Positions 32,001 to 40,864 of a stretch of DNA of 64,000 nt are shown here, piece after piece (within the stretch, counting starts at the first letter, position 1; every line of letters starts with the position of its first letter). The notes under the pieces were generated by a model that was not told the DNA's origin, made no database searches, and worked only from the letters and a program-made list of their open reading frames with translations. The position numbers and the translations under genes were made by a program. Source of the DNA: Mitsuaria chitosanitabida ATCC BAA-476 = NBRC 102408 (GTDB lineage Bacteria; Pseudomonadota; Gammaproteobacteria; Burkholderiales; Burkholderiaceae_C); assembly GCF_001598255.1 (NCBI RefSeq), contig NZ_BCYP01000007.1, positions 62,001 through 126,000 of the forward strand, in the 5' to 3' direction.

Positions 32001-35000
32001 CCTTCCTCGCCGCTGATGGTGACGGCCAGGATGGGCCGGTCGCCCGAGATGCCGAAGCGCCACAGCGCGCGCCGGTCCACGCGGCCGCCCGGCGTGCGCG
32101 GATGGGCCGCCTCGCGCGCGGCCTGGCCCGTGATCAGCGTGTTGAGCTGCAGCAGCGCGCCCCAGGTGGCGGTGTCGAAGCTGAGCTCGCGCAGCCGGAT
32201 GCCGCCCATGGTGTGCGACATCGAGGCCGCGCGCTCGACGTGCGCGGGCTGGCGGTACTTGTCGACCAGCGCGGCCAGCAGGTCGCCGTCGCGCGCGGCC
32301 GCGGTGCAGAAGGTCAGGCGGACCGTGGCGCCGGGCGCGAGCGTCAGCGGCACGCGGATGCCCGCGACGGGATCGAGGCCGGTGTCCAGCAGACGACCGG
32401 GTTCGCCCTCGGCGCCGGGATCGGCCGTCTCGGCCACGTCGTCGACGAAGACGGCGCCCGCGTCGCCCACCGGCCGCGTCGAGCTGCCGTAGCGGCCCAG
32501 CCAGCGCGCGCGGTCCGCGACCGGCGTCACCTCGCCGACGCTGAAGTGGCCGGCCGCCAGCGCCGAGGCCTCCGGGCGCGGCCCCCCGTGGTCATGGGAC
32601 ATCGCGGGCGTCACCCCATCGGCCAGGTCCTGCCTCGCGGTGCCGTCGCGGTGCGGTCGCTGGCCCGCCGGGCCGCCGTCGTCGATGCCGGCGAGGAAGT
32701 GGACGGCGCGCATCGCCGCCTCGTCGAAGAGCCGGGGGCGGCGTCGCAGATGCAGCGCGTGCTCGGCCGCGTCCCAGCGCGCCTGGATGAAGAGGTTGGA
32801 GAAGGCCGGGTGCGCCTCGTCGCCGCGTTGCGGCGCCAGCGTCGCCTCGAAGCAGGAGACCAGCTCCAGCGTCAGCGGCCGGTCGCCGCGATGGGTGATC
32901 TCCACCTGGCGCAGCTCGCAGTCGTCCTCGGGGCTGACCCAGACCGTGGTGCAGGCGTGCAGGTCGCGCCAGCGCGCCTCCAGCAGCACGCGCTCGGCCT
33001 GCATGCGCGTCTCGTAGCGGGCGCGCGGATCGGGCGCGGGCCGGGCCGTGGTGCTGAACCAGTCCTCCTCGCCCGCGCGGCGCAGGAACAGGAAGCTGCC
33101 GTGCTGGTCGCGCAGCAGGTCGTCGCGCCAGCGGGTCACGCTGACGCCGTCCCAGTTGCTGTAGCCGCCGCCGTGGCTGCGCAGCACCACCGCATAGCGG
33201 CCGTTGGTCAGCATGTGCGTCAGCGGCAGGGTCTCGGTCAGCGGCTCGGTCTCGCGCACCATGCGCGTCTTGCGCTGCGGGCGCTTGCGCGGCAGCACGT
33301 CGGACGCGGGCAGCGCGAGCGGGGCGACCTCGCGGGGCGCGCGCTCGTGCAGCAGCGTGGCCACGGCCTTCAGGTGCGGGTCCGTCATCAGCCAGCGGCG
33401 CGGCGCGTCGTCGCACAGCAGGTTGGACAGCGCGGCGAAGCCCATCGCCTGGTGGTGCGCCATGTAGGTCCGCACCAGGGTGTGGCCGGCGCCCGCGGTC
33501 TGGCGCTGCGGCGTGTAGTCGACGGCCTCGATGAAGCCGAAGTCGCCGCGCGCGCCCAGGCGCTCGTAGGCCTGCAGGTTGGCCACCACCGGCACCGGCG
33601 CCACCAGCGCGGCCATCACCGCCGCATAGGGGGCGATGACGCGCTCGTCCGTCGCCAGGCGTGCCAGCGCCAGCGTCTGCACGCCCTGCGGTCCGTACTG
33701 GTAGGCGAGGGTGTGGTCCTGACCCGCGATGGCCGATTCCGAGATGCCCCAGGGCGTGCCCTTGCCGACGGCCTCCAGGCGCTGCTCGGCGACGGCGGTG
33801 CGGATCGCGCGGCCCAGCGCGCTGGCCGCCGGCTCGCGCAGCACCAGCGAGGGCATGAGGTACTCGAACATCGAGCCCGACCAGGACTTCAGTCCCAGCG
33901 AGTCGCCCGCGCCGTCGCGCGAGAAGAAGGGCCGGCCCAGCGCGCGCCAGTGCTCTGGCGGCAGGTCGCCCTTGGCGATCGCGACCAGGCTGGTGAGGCG
34001 GGCCTCGCTGGCGAGCAGGTCGTAATGGTTGTCGTCGAGCTGCTGCGCATCGCCGCGCCAGCCGATGCGCAACAGGCCGCGCTCGGGGTCGAAGAGCGGG
34101 CGGTAGTCCGCGGCGAGTCCCAGCGCGCGGAACCGCGCGGCCAGATCGCGCAGGCGCAGACGCGCGTCGGCGAAGGCCGCGCCCTGATCGCGCCAGGACG
34201 ACGCCAGCTGCGCGAGCAGGTCGCGCAGCAGCCAGTGCGTCGGCGTGGGCTCGTGGCCTTCGACCTGGGCGAGCGCCTCGAGCTCGGCGCGCGCCGCGTC
34301 CGCATGGGCGCCGAGCACGGCCTGCTGCTCCTCGGCCTGGAGATCCGCGTTGCCCGGATCGCTCAGTGCCGCCACCAGCGCGGCGCCGGCGGCGAGCACC
34401 CCTTCGGCGGACAGCGGCGGCTGGATCACGCGCAGGCGACGCAGGGTCCGGGCGAGCGCGTCGCGCGGCGCGGCGGCGGCCTGCTCGGCGTCGAGTTCCG
34501 CCGCCAGCTCGCAGGCGCGCGCGACCGCCAGCAGATGCGCCGAGCAGTTGCCGCTGTCCACCGCCGAGACATAGCCCGGCGCGAGCACCACCAGCGACTC
34601 GGTGTCGTACCAGTTGTAGAAGTGGCCGTTCCAGCGCGGCAGACGCTCCAGCGTGTCCAGCGTCGCGGCCAGGCGCTCGGTCATCGAGACCAGGCCGATG
34701 AAGCCGAACTCGCGCGCGCAGGCGACGGTCAGCAGGTACAGGCCGATATTGGTCGGCGAGGTGCGATGCGCCACCAGCAGATGCGGCGTGAGCTGGACGT
34801 TGTCCGGCGGCAGGTGGTGGTCGGCGGCGCCGACGTGCTGGTCGTAGAAGCGCCAGGTGTCGCGGGCGAGGCGCCAGAGGTATTCGCGCCCCTGGGGATC
34901 GAGCGTCGCCTCCCGGCGCCACAGCGGGGCGCGCGCGGCGCTGGCCCACCAGATCCACAGGGGGGAGAGGGCCCAGACGATCAGCACGGCGAAGGCCGCG

Positions 35001-37921
35001 CCGACCCGCACCGGCGCGCCCAGCAGCGAGGCCAGCAACAGCACGCCGCCGAGCACCGCGGCGGTGACGGGCACGCGCAGGTGCTGCTCGACCAGGGCCG
35101 GGAGCTCGCGCTTGGCGGCGGCCTGCGCGGCGGCGGCGGTGGTCCATTCGAGCAGGTGGCGGCGCGTCACCCACTGGCGCCACAGCGCGCGCGTGATCGC
35201 GTCGAGGTAGAGCAGCGACAGGTGCAGCAGCAGCGCCAGGTGCCAGGCCGCCAGGCCCAGCGCGCGCAGCAGGTCGTGGCCGGTCTCGCGATAGAAATGG
35301 CGCCGGGCCAGGCCGTCCCGGCTCGGTACCAGGCCCGCGAGCGCGCCCACCAGCGGCCCGATGGCGAAGGCCGCGGCGACGACCAGCAGGGTCAGCCCCA
35401 GCGGCAGCACCTCGCCGCCCAGCGCCAGCAGCACCAGGCCCAGCGACATCGGCGCCACCAGCGAGCGCCGCAGGTTGTCGATCAGTTTCCAGCGATTGAT
35501 CGGCGCCAGGCCGTAGCGGCCGGCGCGCGCGATGAAGGGCAGCAGCTGCCAGTCGCCGCGCGTCCAGCGATGCAGCCGCGCATGCGCGACGTCGGCATGC
35601 ATGGGCGAGTCCTCGACCAGCGTGATGTCGGACACGCCGGCGCAGCGCGCCAGGCTGCCCTCGAGCAGGTCGTGGCTGAGCACCTGGCCTTCCGGCAGGC
35701 GCTCGCCCAGCGCGGCATGGCAGGCGCGCACGTCCAGCAGCCCCTTGCCGGTGAAGCTCCCTTCGCCGAACAGGTCCTGGAAGATCTCCGAGCTCACCGC
35801 GCTGTAGGGATCGATGCCGAACTGGCCGACGAAGAGGCGGTGATAGGGCGTGCTCGCCTTGTCCTCCGGCATGGGCGCGAGCACCCTCGGCTGCAGGATG
35901 GCGTAGCCCTCGACGACGCGATGGCCCGGGTCCGCCAGACGCGGCCGGTTCATCGGATGGGCGGCCGTGCCGACCAGCGCGCGCAGCCGGCCCGGCGGCA
36001 TGTCGGTGTCGGCGTCCAGCGTGATCAGGTGGCGCACCCCCTCGGCCGGCGTCGACAGCGGCCCCAGGTCCACGAAGGGCGAGGCCAGGCCGCGCGTGGC
36101 CAGCAGGCGCAGCAGCAGCTCGAGCTTGCCGCGCTTGCGCTCCCAGCCGATCCAGCGGCGCTCCGTCGGCGACCACTCGCGCTGCCGGTGCAGCAGCAGG
36201 AAGCGCGGACGGCCGTCGGCCAGGGCGCCGTGGCGCTCGTTCAGCGCGGCGATCGCATCGGCCGCGGTGACCACGATCATGGTGTCGCCGGGCTGGTGTT
36301 CCTCGTAGGCATCGGCGTGATCGCTGAGCAGGGCGAACTGGACCAGGCGTTCCGGATTCGCCAGGTGGTGCTGCTCCAGCTGCGCCACCAGGGGCGCCAC
36401 CGAGGCTTCGCTGGGCAGCAGCACCGGCATGACGACCAGGGTGCGCTCGCTGTCGGGCAGGCCGGCGCTGAAGTCCAGGCGAGGCAATCGCGTGGGTCGC
36501 GTCAGCTCGCTGATCCAGCGGTTGGTCAGCGCGACCACCGCTTCGCCGATCGGTCCGGCGGCCAGCAGCGCGGCGGCGCACCACATCCACAGCGGCGCGT
36601 CGGCGCGGGCCTGGCTCATCAGCCAGGACAGCCCCAGCAGCCCGAGCACGGCCAGCCCGCCCAGGTAGGCCGCGGCCGACCAGCGCTGGCGCTGCTCCGT
36701 GTCGTGCGGCCGCCAGCGGCGCTCGGGCAGGCCCAGCGCCGCATGCAGCGTCGGTCGTCCGGCGCCGCGCCACCAGTAGATCGGCGCGCTGCGGCGGTCG
36801 GGCTCGCCGTCCACCGGCGGACCGGCGCGGCGGGTCAGCTCGATCAGTCGTTGGGCGATCTCGAGCTCGGTGCGCGCGCAGCGGCGCGCCAGGCGCTCGA
36901 TCTCATGCAGGGTCAGGTCTTGTGTGTCGGTGGCCTCGGCGGCGTGGACCGGCGATTCGGCCAGGGTCTGCATCACCGGGCTGACGGACTGGATCAGCTT
37001 GCGCCAGTCGGTCTGGTCGATGCGGCGCAGCGCGGTGATGGCGTTGCGGATGCTCTGCAGGTCCTTGATGGACTCGTCCTGCTGGCGCGCCAGCGACTGC
37101 GCGGGCGCGGGCAGCCGCGTGCTCAGCCAGGCGCCGAGCTCGCCCATCAGCGGCTGCGGCAGTTCCTCCATGCGGTGGTCCAGCTGCAGCCAGAAGGCCT
37201 CGGCGACGCCGCGCTCCTTCATGCGCGGCTCGAGCTCCTGGATCCGGGCCATGCCGTGGTCGGCGGGGTGGCCGTCGTACCAGTGGTGGACCACGTCGCG
37301 CGCGGCCTGCAGGGTGGCGAAGCGCTCGGCCAGGCGGCGCAGGTTCTCGACCAGCACGACGCGCAGCGTGGTCGGCAGGGCCCAGAGCTCGGCGAGCGAC
37401 AAGGCGCTCTCGCGTTGATAGGCGCGCAGGTAGGCGGCCAGCAGATCGATGTCGAAGCCGCCGTCCGTGTGCGCGACCCAGGCCCAGGCGATGCCGTAGA
37501 TGCGGGGCAGTCCGGCCAGCGGTTCGTCGCGCAGGCGCGGCAGCAGGCGGAAGAAGCCGCGCGGCAGGCCGCGGCGGACCTGGTGGGTCTGTTCGTCGAT
37601 CAGCGCGGCGTTGTCCAGCAGCCATTTGCCGGCGGCGCCCAGGTGGCGGAAGTCGCGATGGCGCTTCTCGATCAGCCGCCGCGCCTGCTGGAGCATCGCG
37701 ACGTTCTCGTCCAGGCGCGGGAAGAACTGTCCCGCGCCGGCGGTGCCTTGCACGGCCTGGGCCTGCGCGAGGCTGCGGCCGTGCTGCTCGAAGCGCGCCA
37801 GGCCGAACAGCACCGCGCGCACGGGCGGCTCGATCGGCCCGAGCGCGGGATTCAGCAGCGCAAGTTCTTCCGCAACTTCGGGGTGAGGGGCGGGGTCCTG
37901 CGCGCGCTGGGTGTCGTTCAT
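29027..37921 (-). CDS. ndvB: Cyclic beta-1,2-glucan synthase
   Basis: Encodes 2964 aa from ATG 37921, which overlaps the preceding stop as ATGA; NdvB proteins are usually about 2800-2900 aa. It builds cyclic beta-1,2-glucans in the inner membrane for the periplasm. There is an N-terminal cytosolic helical region, then membrane helices near residue 410-460. The GT84 glucosyltransferase domain has RHLITLDADTDMPPGRL (DxD, near 630) and 'HRWTRGDWQLLPF' near 786, and further membrane helices lie around 840-1010. A glycoamylase-type domain (GLKSWSGSMFEYLMPSLVLR near 1345) is followed by a C-terminal GH94 phosphorylase-like module (WNDGMNRVGHEGRGESVWMA near 2605) that sets ring length. A Pro/Gly-rich tail ends the protein. 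Confidence 0.93.
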   Translation of the reverse strand: MNDTQRAQDPAPHPEVAEELALLNPALGPIEPPVRAVLFGLARFEQHGRSLAQAQAVQGTAGAGQFFPRLDENVAMLQQARRLIEKRHRDFRHLGAAGKWLLDNAALIDEQTHQVRRGLPRGFFRLLPRLRDEPLAGLPRIYGIAWAWVAHTDGGFDIDLLAAYLRAYQRESALSLAELWALPTTLRVVLVENLRRLAERFATLQAARDVVHHWYDGHPADHGMARIQELEPRMKERGVAEAFWLQLDHRMEELPQPLMGELGAWLSTRLPAPAQSLARQQDESIKDLQSIRNAITALRRIDQTDWRKLIQSVSPVMQTLAESPVHAAEATDTQDLTLHEIERLARRCARTELEIAQRLIELTRRAGPPVDGEPDRRSAPIYWWRGAGRPTLHAALGLPERRWRPHDTEQRQRWSAAAYLGGLAVLGLLGLSWLMSQARADAPLWMWCAAALLAAGPIGEAVVALTNRWISELTRPTRLPRLDFSAGLPDSERTLVVMPVLLPSEASVAPLVAQLEQHHLANPERLVQFALLSDHADAYEEHQPGDTMIVVTAADAIAALNERHGALADGRPRFLLLHRQREWSPTERRWIGWERKRGKLELLLRLLATRGLASPFVDLGPLSTPAEGVRHLITLDADTDMPPGRLRALVGTAAHPMNRPRLADPGHRVVEGYAILQPRVLAPMPEDKASTPYHRLFVGQFGIDPYSAVSSEIFQDLFGEGSFTGKGLLDVRACHAALGERLPEGQVLSHDLLEGSLARCAGVSDITLVEDSPMHADVAHARLHRWTRGDWQLLPFIARAGRYGLAPINRWKLIDNLRRSLVAPMSLGLVLLALGGEVLPLGLTLLVVAAAFAIGPLVGALAGLVPSRDGLARRHFYRETGHDLLRALGLAAWHLALLLHLSLLYLDAITRALWRQWVTRRHLLEWTTAAAAQAAAKRELPALVEQHLRVPVTAAVLGGVLLLASLLGAPVRVGAAFAVLIVWALSPLWIWWASAARAPLWRREATLDPQGREYLWRLARDTWRFYDQHVGAADHHLPPDNVQLTPHLLVAHRTSPTNIGLYLLTVACAREFGFIGLVSMTERLAATLDTLERLPRWNGHFYNWYDTESLVVLAPGYVSAVDSGNCSAHLLAVARACELAAELDAEQAAAAPRDALARTLRRLRVIQPPLSAEGVLAAGAALVAALSDPGNADLQAEEQQAVLGAHADAARAELEALAQVEGHEPTPTHWLLRDLLAQLASSWRDQGAAFADARLRLRDLAARFRALGLAADYRPLFDPERGLLRIGWRGDAQQLDDNHYDLLASEARLTSLVAIAKGDLPPEHWRALGRPFFSRDGAGDSLGLKSWSGSMFEYLMPSLVLREPAASALGRAIRTAVAEQRLEAVGKGTPWGISESAIAGQDHTLAYQYGPQGVQTLALARLATDERVIAPYAAVMAALVAPVPVVANLQAYERLGARGDFGFIEAVDYTPQRQTAGAGHTLVRTYMAHHQAMGFAALSNLLCDDAPRRWLMTDPHLKAVATLLHERAPREVAPLALPASDVLPRKRPQRKTRMVRETEPLTETLPLTHMLTNGRYAVVLRSHGGGYSNWDGVSVTRWRDDLLRDQHGSFLFLRRAGEEDWFSTTARPAPDPRARYETRMQAERVLLEARWRDLHACTTVWVSPEDDCELRQVEITHRGDRPLTLELVSCFEATLAPQRGDEAHPAFSNLFIQARWDAAEHALHLRRRPRLFDEAAMRAVHFLAGIDDGGPAGQRPHRDGTARQDLADGVTPAMSHDHGGPRPEASALAAGHFSVGEVTPVADRARWLGRYGSSTRPVGDAGAVFVDDVAETADPGAEGEPGRLLDTGLDPVAGIRVPLTLAPGATVRLTFCTAAARDGDLLAALVDKYRQPAHVERAASMSHTMGGIRLRELSFDTATWGALLQLNTLITGQAAREAAHPRTPGGRVDRRALWRFGISGDRPILAVTISGEEGIDLVRALKKALRLWTAHAVGVDLVVLNEEPPSYLAPVQQALQALQSRLQGQNQGRPAHLCAALHVLRDADLQPDERLTLQMLTRVRLQADGRALAQQLARWLDDLRPAEDVPRLPVAHALVGRPSPDAAPRAPEGRFDGTHGGFSFEVSPDRHPSRPWVNVLANPDFGCQVTEIGAGYTWAGNSRMHQVTPWSNDPLLDPPGEWLLLHDLDHERVWPLGRQLHRAAPLMIEHGIGYTRSRQHLDDLTVELCWCVDKDASIKQVQVSIRADARGDGRVDGRGRRRLRLVALAEWQLGSARSERLSVTTHSDWLTVGPIGAGLPQPERALSLQATQRDHLGGFGEATAALCIRPGSPQVRLDTQDWTCDRREFFDGAGRMVLPTGLSRRCGGGLDACAGLGARLDLDGTQPAQLAVLLGHARSPDEAHALMEAAWQVDPAERLAAQRQQWPALLGGIQVSTPDPRFDALTNHWLPYQTLVCRMWARAGFYQAGGAFGYRDQLQDAMALTDVAPQLLAQQIRRNAARQFPEGDVQHWWHEPGGAGVRTHFSDDRLWLPYAVAHYLARTGDVSLLDQTEPFLIGQTVPEGAEDIYESPRTDGPMASVYEHAARAIDRSLDSGAHGLPLFGTGDWNDGMNRVGHEGRGESVWMAWFLCQVIEDFAPVATARGEHERAQRWKVARDGWVKALDDAGWDGAWYRRGFFDDGSPLGSARNSECRIDLIAQSWAVLTGAADPAHARQAMASACAQLLDPVARLARLLHPPLAVAQPSAGYIQSYAPGVRENGGQYNHGAVWALMALARLGQRDTMWQVYTGLSPAHRWADPRLGPTYAIEPYVMAGDIYSQPPWVGRGGWSWYSGSAGWLLRASLESICGVVVAQGRVRVDACLPVHWDQAEVRLRHEGRWLRVIVCANESACRAALAREPGARRESAGESVELASLSPEQALVVVSVPEMVKLPEAPPPDGAGHPVGTARPAPSGEAPPPGGANSPLG

Positions 37922-38160
37922 AGCCAGTGGGCGAACAGTCCCAGGGTGATGGCGCCGAGCGCGGCGGTGGTGGCCAGGCGGGGCAGGACCAGGCCCTGGA
38001 CGCGTTCGGCCATCAGCGCGATGCCGAACCATCGACCGCGCGCCTTGGCGCACTGGATCAGGTGGCGTTGCAACGCGGCCTGGTCATGCGAGGGCAGGTT
38101 CGACGGCAGGCTCGTCGACAGCAGAGACACCGATGCGACGGGGCCGATCGGACGGGTCAT
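37918..38160 (-). CDS. Small membrane protein coupled to ndvB
   Basis: Encodes 80 aa from ATG 38160 with the SD-like GAGAGGAA about 8 nt upstream. It starts MTRPIGPVASVSLLSTSLPS and ends with a hydrophobic helix LPRLATTAALGAITLGLFAH. The stop overlaps the ATG of the giant glucan synthase (ATGA), so translation of the two is probably coupled. The N-terminal part contains HDQAALQRHLIQCAKARGRW, an amphipathic basic helix. I do not recognise a family. It may be an accessory subunit or a translational leader for the synthase. Confidence 0.6.
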   Translation of the reverse strand: MTRPIGPVASVSLLSTSLPSNLPSHDQAALQRHLIQCAKARGRWFGIALMAERVQGLVLPRLATTAALGAITLGLFAHWL

Positions 38161-38183
38161 GGTTGGATTCCTCTCTACAAGTT

Positions 38184-38202
38184 TTGAAACCGGGCGTTTC
38201 AA
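38184..38202. promoter_or_regulatory. Palindromic operator-like site upstream of the glucan synthase operon
   Basis: TTGAAAC-CGGGC-GTTTCAA is a perfect 7-bp inverted repeat with a 5-nt spacer, 24 nt before the start of the small membrane protein and inside the likely promoter (the only gap, 38161-38331). The operator role is inferred from position. Confidence 0.5.
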
Positions 38203-38331
38203 CTTGGCAAGCCCCATGCCCGCCGGACGGCGGGAGGCGATGCGGGAGAGGAAAGGCCCGCGCCCAGGGGCGGCGCGGGGGGCGCGGGCGTGAAGGCCGC
38301 GGTCAGGCCGCGGCACGAAGTTGTTACGGGA

Positions 38332-38865
38332 TCACTGGATCACGCCGCAGGCGATGCGGGCGCCGCCACCGCCGAGCGGGGCGGGGTGGTCGGCGTGGTT
38401 GTCGCCGCCGGCGTGGACCATGAGCGCATGGCCCTTGACGTCGTTCAGCGTCAGGCGCGGCGCGAGCACGGGCTGCACGGCCTCGCCCTCGGCGTTGACG
38501 TACATGGGCGGCAGGTCGCCGAGGTGGCCGTCGCCCCAGGGCTCGCCGTGCTTGCCGGACTTCTTGGGATCGAAGTGGCCGCCGGCGCCGTCGGCGGGCA
38601 CGGGCTTGCCGTCCTTCTCGCCCGCGGCGCAGGAGGGGTTGGCGTGGACGTGGAAGCCGTGCAGGCCCGGCGGCAGGCCGCTCAGCTTGGGCGTGAAGAC
38701 CAGGCCGTACTGGGTCTCCGTCATCGTCACCGTGCCGACGGGGCCGCCTTCGCCCTGCGGCGTGGCGACCTTGAGAGTCACGGTGGCCGAGGCTTCCGCG
38801 GCGAGCGCGGCGGACAGCGGCGCGCAGGCGATCAGCGCGGCGGCGAGCAGGGGACGCAGGGTCAT
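38332..38865 (-). CDS. sodC: Periplasmic Cu/Zn superoxide dismutase
   Basis: Encodes 177 aa, with signal peptide [20 protein letters not shown] cleaved near ALA-AEA. Copper and zinc ligands are visible in order: [13 protein letters not shown] (two His and the disulfide Cys, near residue 67-79), '[20 protein letters not shown]' (His and zinc-loop residues near 95-115, including the Asp/His set), '[20 protein letters not shown]' near 144-163 and the closing Cys in ARIACGVIQ. It converts superoxide to peroxide in the periplasm. It is followed by the glucan-synthase operon after 171 nt, with no sign of cotranscription with it. Confidence 0.95.
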   Translation of the reverse strand: MTLRPLLAAALIACAPLSAALAAEASATVTLKVATPQGEGGPVGTVTMTETQYGLVFTPKLSGLPPGLHGFHVHANPSCAAGEKDGKPVPADGAGGHFDPKKSGKHGEPWGDGHLGDLPPMYVNAEGEAVQPVLAPRLTLNDVKGHALMVHAGGDNHADHPAPLGGGGARIACGVIQ

Positions 38866-38999
38866 GGGGGCTCCTTGTGGTTCCTGGAAGGACGATCGTC
38901 GCGGTCGACAAACGGCATGCCGCCGCTCGGGGCGATCGTCGCGGAAATCAGGACGGGGAGGGGATCCCCCTGCGGGGAACAGGGGTGAGGGGGCTGAGG

Positions 39000-39629
39000 T
39001 CAGCGCGACACGATCAGCCGCAGGCCCAGCGCCACGAACACCGCGCCGGCGACGCGGTCCAGCCAGAGGCCGGCGCGCGGCTTGCGCTGCAGCCACTGGC
39101 CGATGGCGCCGGCGAAGTAGCCCAGCAGCCCGAACAGCACCGCCGCCTGCAGCGTGAAGACCACGCCGAGCGCCGCCGTCTGCGCGGCCACGTGGCCGTT
39201 GGCGGGGATGACGAACTGCGGGAGGAAGGACAGGAAGAAGAGCACGACCTTGGGGTTGATCGCGTTGGCGAAGACGCCCTTGAAGAACAGGCGCATGAGC
39301 GAGTCCTCCACCTGGGACGCGTCGCCGACCCGCGCGCCGCCGCTGCTGCGCAGCGCCTTGAACCCCAGCCAGATCAGGTAGAGCCCGCCCGCGACCTTGA
39401 GCACGGTGAAGGCCACCGGGGAGGCCGCGATCAGCGCGCTCACGCCGATGGCGGCGAGCACGGTGTGGCTCAGGCAGCCCAGCGCGCATCCCAGGCCGAA
39501 GGCCATGCCGTGGCGGCGGCCCTTGGAGACGCCCATGCCCAGCACCATCAGGTTGTCCGGACCGGGCGACGCCGTGATCAGCAGGGCGGCCAGGAGGAAG
39601 CCGAGGAATTGGGTGGAGGTCAGCAGCAT
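39000..39629 (-). CDS. LysE/RhtB-family amino acid exporter
   Basis: Encodes 209 aa with about six membrane helices. The family signature near the N-terminus is '[20 protein letters not shown]' (residues about 15-34, SPGPxxL), followed by [20 protein letters not shown] and '[16 protein letters not shown]' near 84-99. The second half begins '[20 protein letters not shown]' near 118-137, the usual NPK motif. These carriers export amino acids or related small molecules across the inner membrane. The gene ends 134 nt from sodC and starts 26 nt from the terminator of tRNA-Ser. Substrate unknown. Confidence 0.93.
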   Translation of the reverse strand: MLLTSTQFLGFLLAALLITASPGPDNLMVLGMGVSKGRRHGMAFGLGCALGCLSHTVLAAIGVSALIAASPVAFTVLKVAGGLYLIWLGFKALRSSGGARVGDASQVEDSLMRLFFKGVFANAINPKVVLFFLSFLPQFVIPANGHVAAQTAALGVVFTLQAAVLFGLLGYFAGAIGQWLQRKPRAGLWLDRVAGAVFVALGLRLIVSR

Positions 39630-39655
39630 GGGGCCGGATGATAGCGAGCAAAGAA

Positions 39656-39690
39656 AAACGCCCCGCGACTTGCATCGCGGGGCGTTTCCT
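39656..39690 (-). terminator. Terminator of tRNA-Ser
   Basis: AAACGCCCCGCGA / TCGCGGGGCGTTT forms a 13-bp stem; on the minus strand it is followed by TTTTTC. It lies directly downstream of the tRNA gene and before the exporter gene. Confidence 0.85.
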
Positions 39691-39697
39691 GTGGTCT

Positions 39698-39788
39698 TGG
39701 CGGAGAGAGAGGGATTCGAACCCTCGGTAGGCTATTAACCTACACACGCTTTCCAGGCGTGCGACTTAAACCACTCATCCATCTCTCC
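39698..39788 (-). tRNA. tRNA-Ser (anticodon GGA)
   Basis: Read on the minus strand it begins GGAGAGATGGATGAGTGG and ends with the acceptor match TCTCTCC-G-CCA, with CCA encoded. The anticodon loop is CTGGAAA (anticodon GGA), the T arm contains GGGTTCGAATCCC, and a long variable arm (GTAGGTTAATAGCCTAC) identifies a class II serine tRNA. Confidence 0.95.
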
Positions 39789-39860
39789 GAAGCCCGCCAT
39801 CATAGCGCAGTTTTTGGCCTCCGAAGGAAAGTCGTCGGCCTCGGGTCATGAATGCATCGC

Positions 39861-40787
39861 TCAGCGCCCAGGCTGCACCAGCTTCTCGTTCTTGATCAGC
39901 GACATCGCCGTGCCGATCAGGCCCGACACCTCGCTCATGTTGGCCGGCACGATCATCGTGTTGTTCTTCTGCGCCAGCTGAGAGAAGGCCTCGACCGCCT
40001 TCTCCGCGACCTTCAGCTGCACGGCGTCGCCGCCGCCCGGCTGCTGGATCGCCGAGGCGATCTGCCGGATCGCGTCCGCGCTGGCTTCCGCCACCGCCAG
40101 GATCGCCGCGGCCTCGCCCTGCGCCTTGTTGATCTCGGCCTGCTTCTCGCCCTCGGACCGCGCGATCGCGGCCTCGCGCTCGCCGGTCGCGATGTTGATC
40201 TGCTCCTGGCGGCGACCTTCCGACGCCGCGATCAGCGCGCGCTTCTCGCGCTCCGCCGTGATCTGGGCCTGCATCGAGCGCAGGATCTCCGCGGGCGGCG
40301 TCAGGTCCTTGATCTCGTAGCGCAGCACCTTCACGCCCCAGTTCAGCGCGGCTTCGTCCAGCGCCTGCACCACCGAGCTGTTGATGACGTCACGCTCCTC
40401 GAAGGTCCGGTCCAGTTCCATGCGGCCGATCACCGAGCGCAGCGTGGTCTGCGCCAGCTGCGTGATCGCCACGATGTAGTTGCTCGAGCCGTAGCTGGCG
40501 CGCATCGCGTCCGTCACCTGGAAGTACAGGATGCCGTCCACCGTCAGCTGGGTGTTGTCCTTGGTGATGCAGACCTGGCTGGGGACGTCCAGCGGGATCT
40601 CCTTGAGCGAGTGCTTGTAGGCCAGCCGGTCCACGAAGGGGACCAGGATGTTCAGGCCGGGCGTGAGCGTGGCGTGGTACTTGCCCAGCCGCTCCACCAC
40701 CCAGGCGTTCTGCTGCGGGACGACCTTGACCGATTGCACGATGAACACGATGGCCACGAACAGCAGCACCAGTGCGACGATTTCCAT
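39861..40787 (-). CDS. SPFH/band 7 membrane protein (QmcA/stomatin-like)
   Basis: Encodes 308 aa. A single N-terminal membrane segment (MEIVALVLLFVAIVFIVQSV) is followed by the SPFH domain starting 'VPQQNAWVVERLGKYHATLT' near residue 23-42, and by RYEIKDLTPPAEILRSMQAQ near 155. A long charged coiled coil comes next (AEREKRALIAASEGRRQEQI, about 178-240). This is the QmcA/YbbK-type flotillin-like layout; such proteins oligomerise on the inner membrane and affect protease and membrane-domain function. It is preceded by AGGAGGAG and follows the NfeD gene by 77 nt, the classic NfeD-SPFH pair. Confidence 0.93.
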   Translation of the reverse strand: MEIVALVLLFVAIVFIVQSVKVVPQQNAWVVERLGKYHATLTPGLNILVPFVDRLAYKHSLKEIPLDVPSQVCITKDNTQLTVDGILYFQVTDAMRASYGSSNYIVAITQLAQTTLRSVIGRMELDRTFEERDVINSSVVQALDEAALNWGVKVLRYEIKDLTPPAEILRSMQAQITAEREKRALIAASEGRRQEQINIATGEREAAIARSEGEKQAEINKAQGEAAAILAVAEASADAIRQIASAIQQPGGGDAVQLKVAEKAVEAFSQLAQKNNTMIVPANMSEVSGLIGTAMSLIKNEKLVQPGR

Positions 40788-40864
40788 GAACAGGACTCCT
40801 CCTCAAGAGACGTTGCCGGGGCAACGGGAAACAGGTTGGGACAGGGGCAGGGGTGGCCGCGCGC

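Noticed and set aside
30989-38293. Very long open frame of over 2400 codons opposite the glucan synthase
   Set aside because: In GC-rich sequence the antisense frame of a long gene is often open; its product is low-complexity (Ala/Arg/Gln/Gly-rich), while the minus strand encodes a complete NdvB with all domains.
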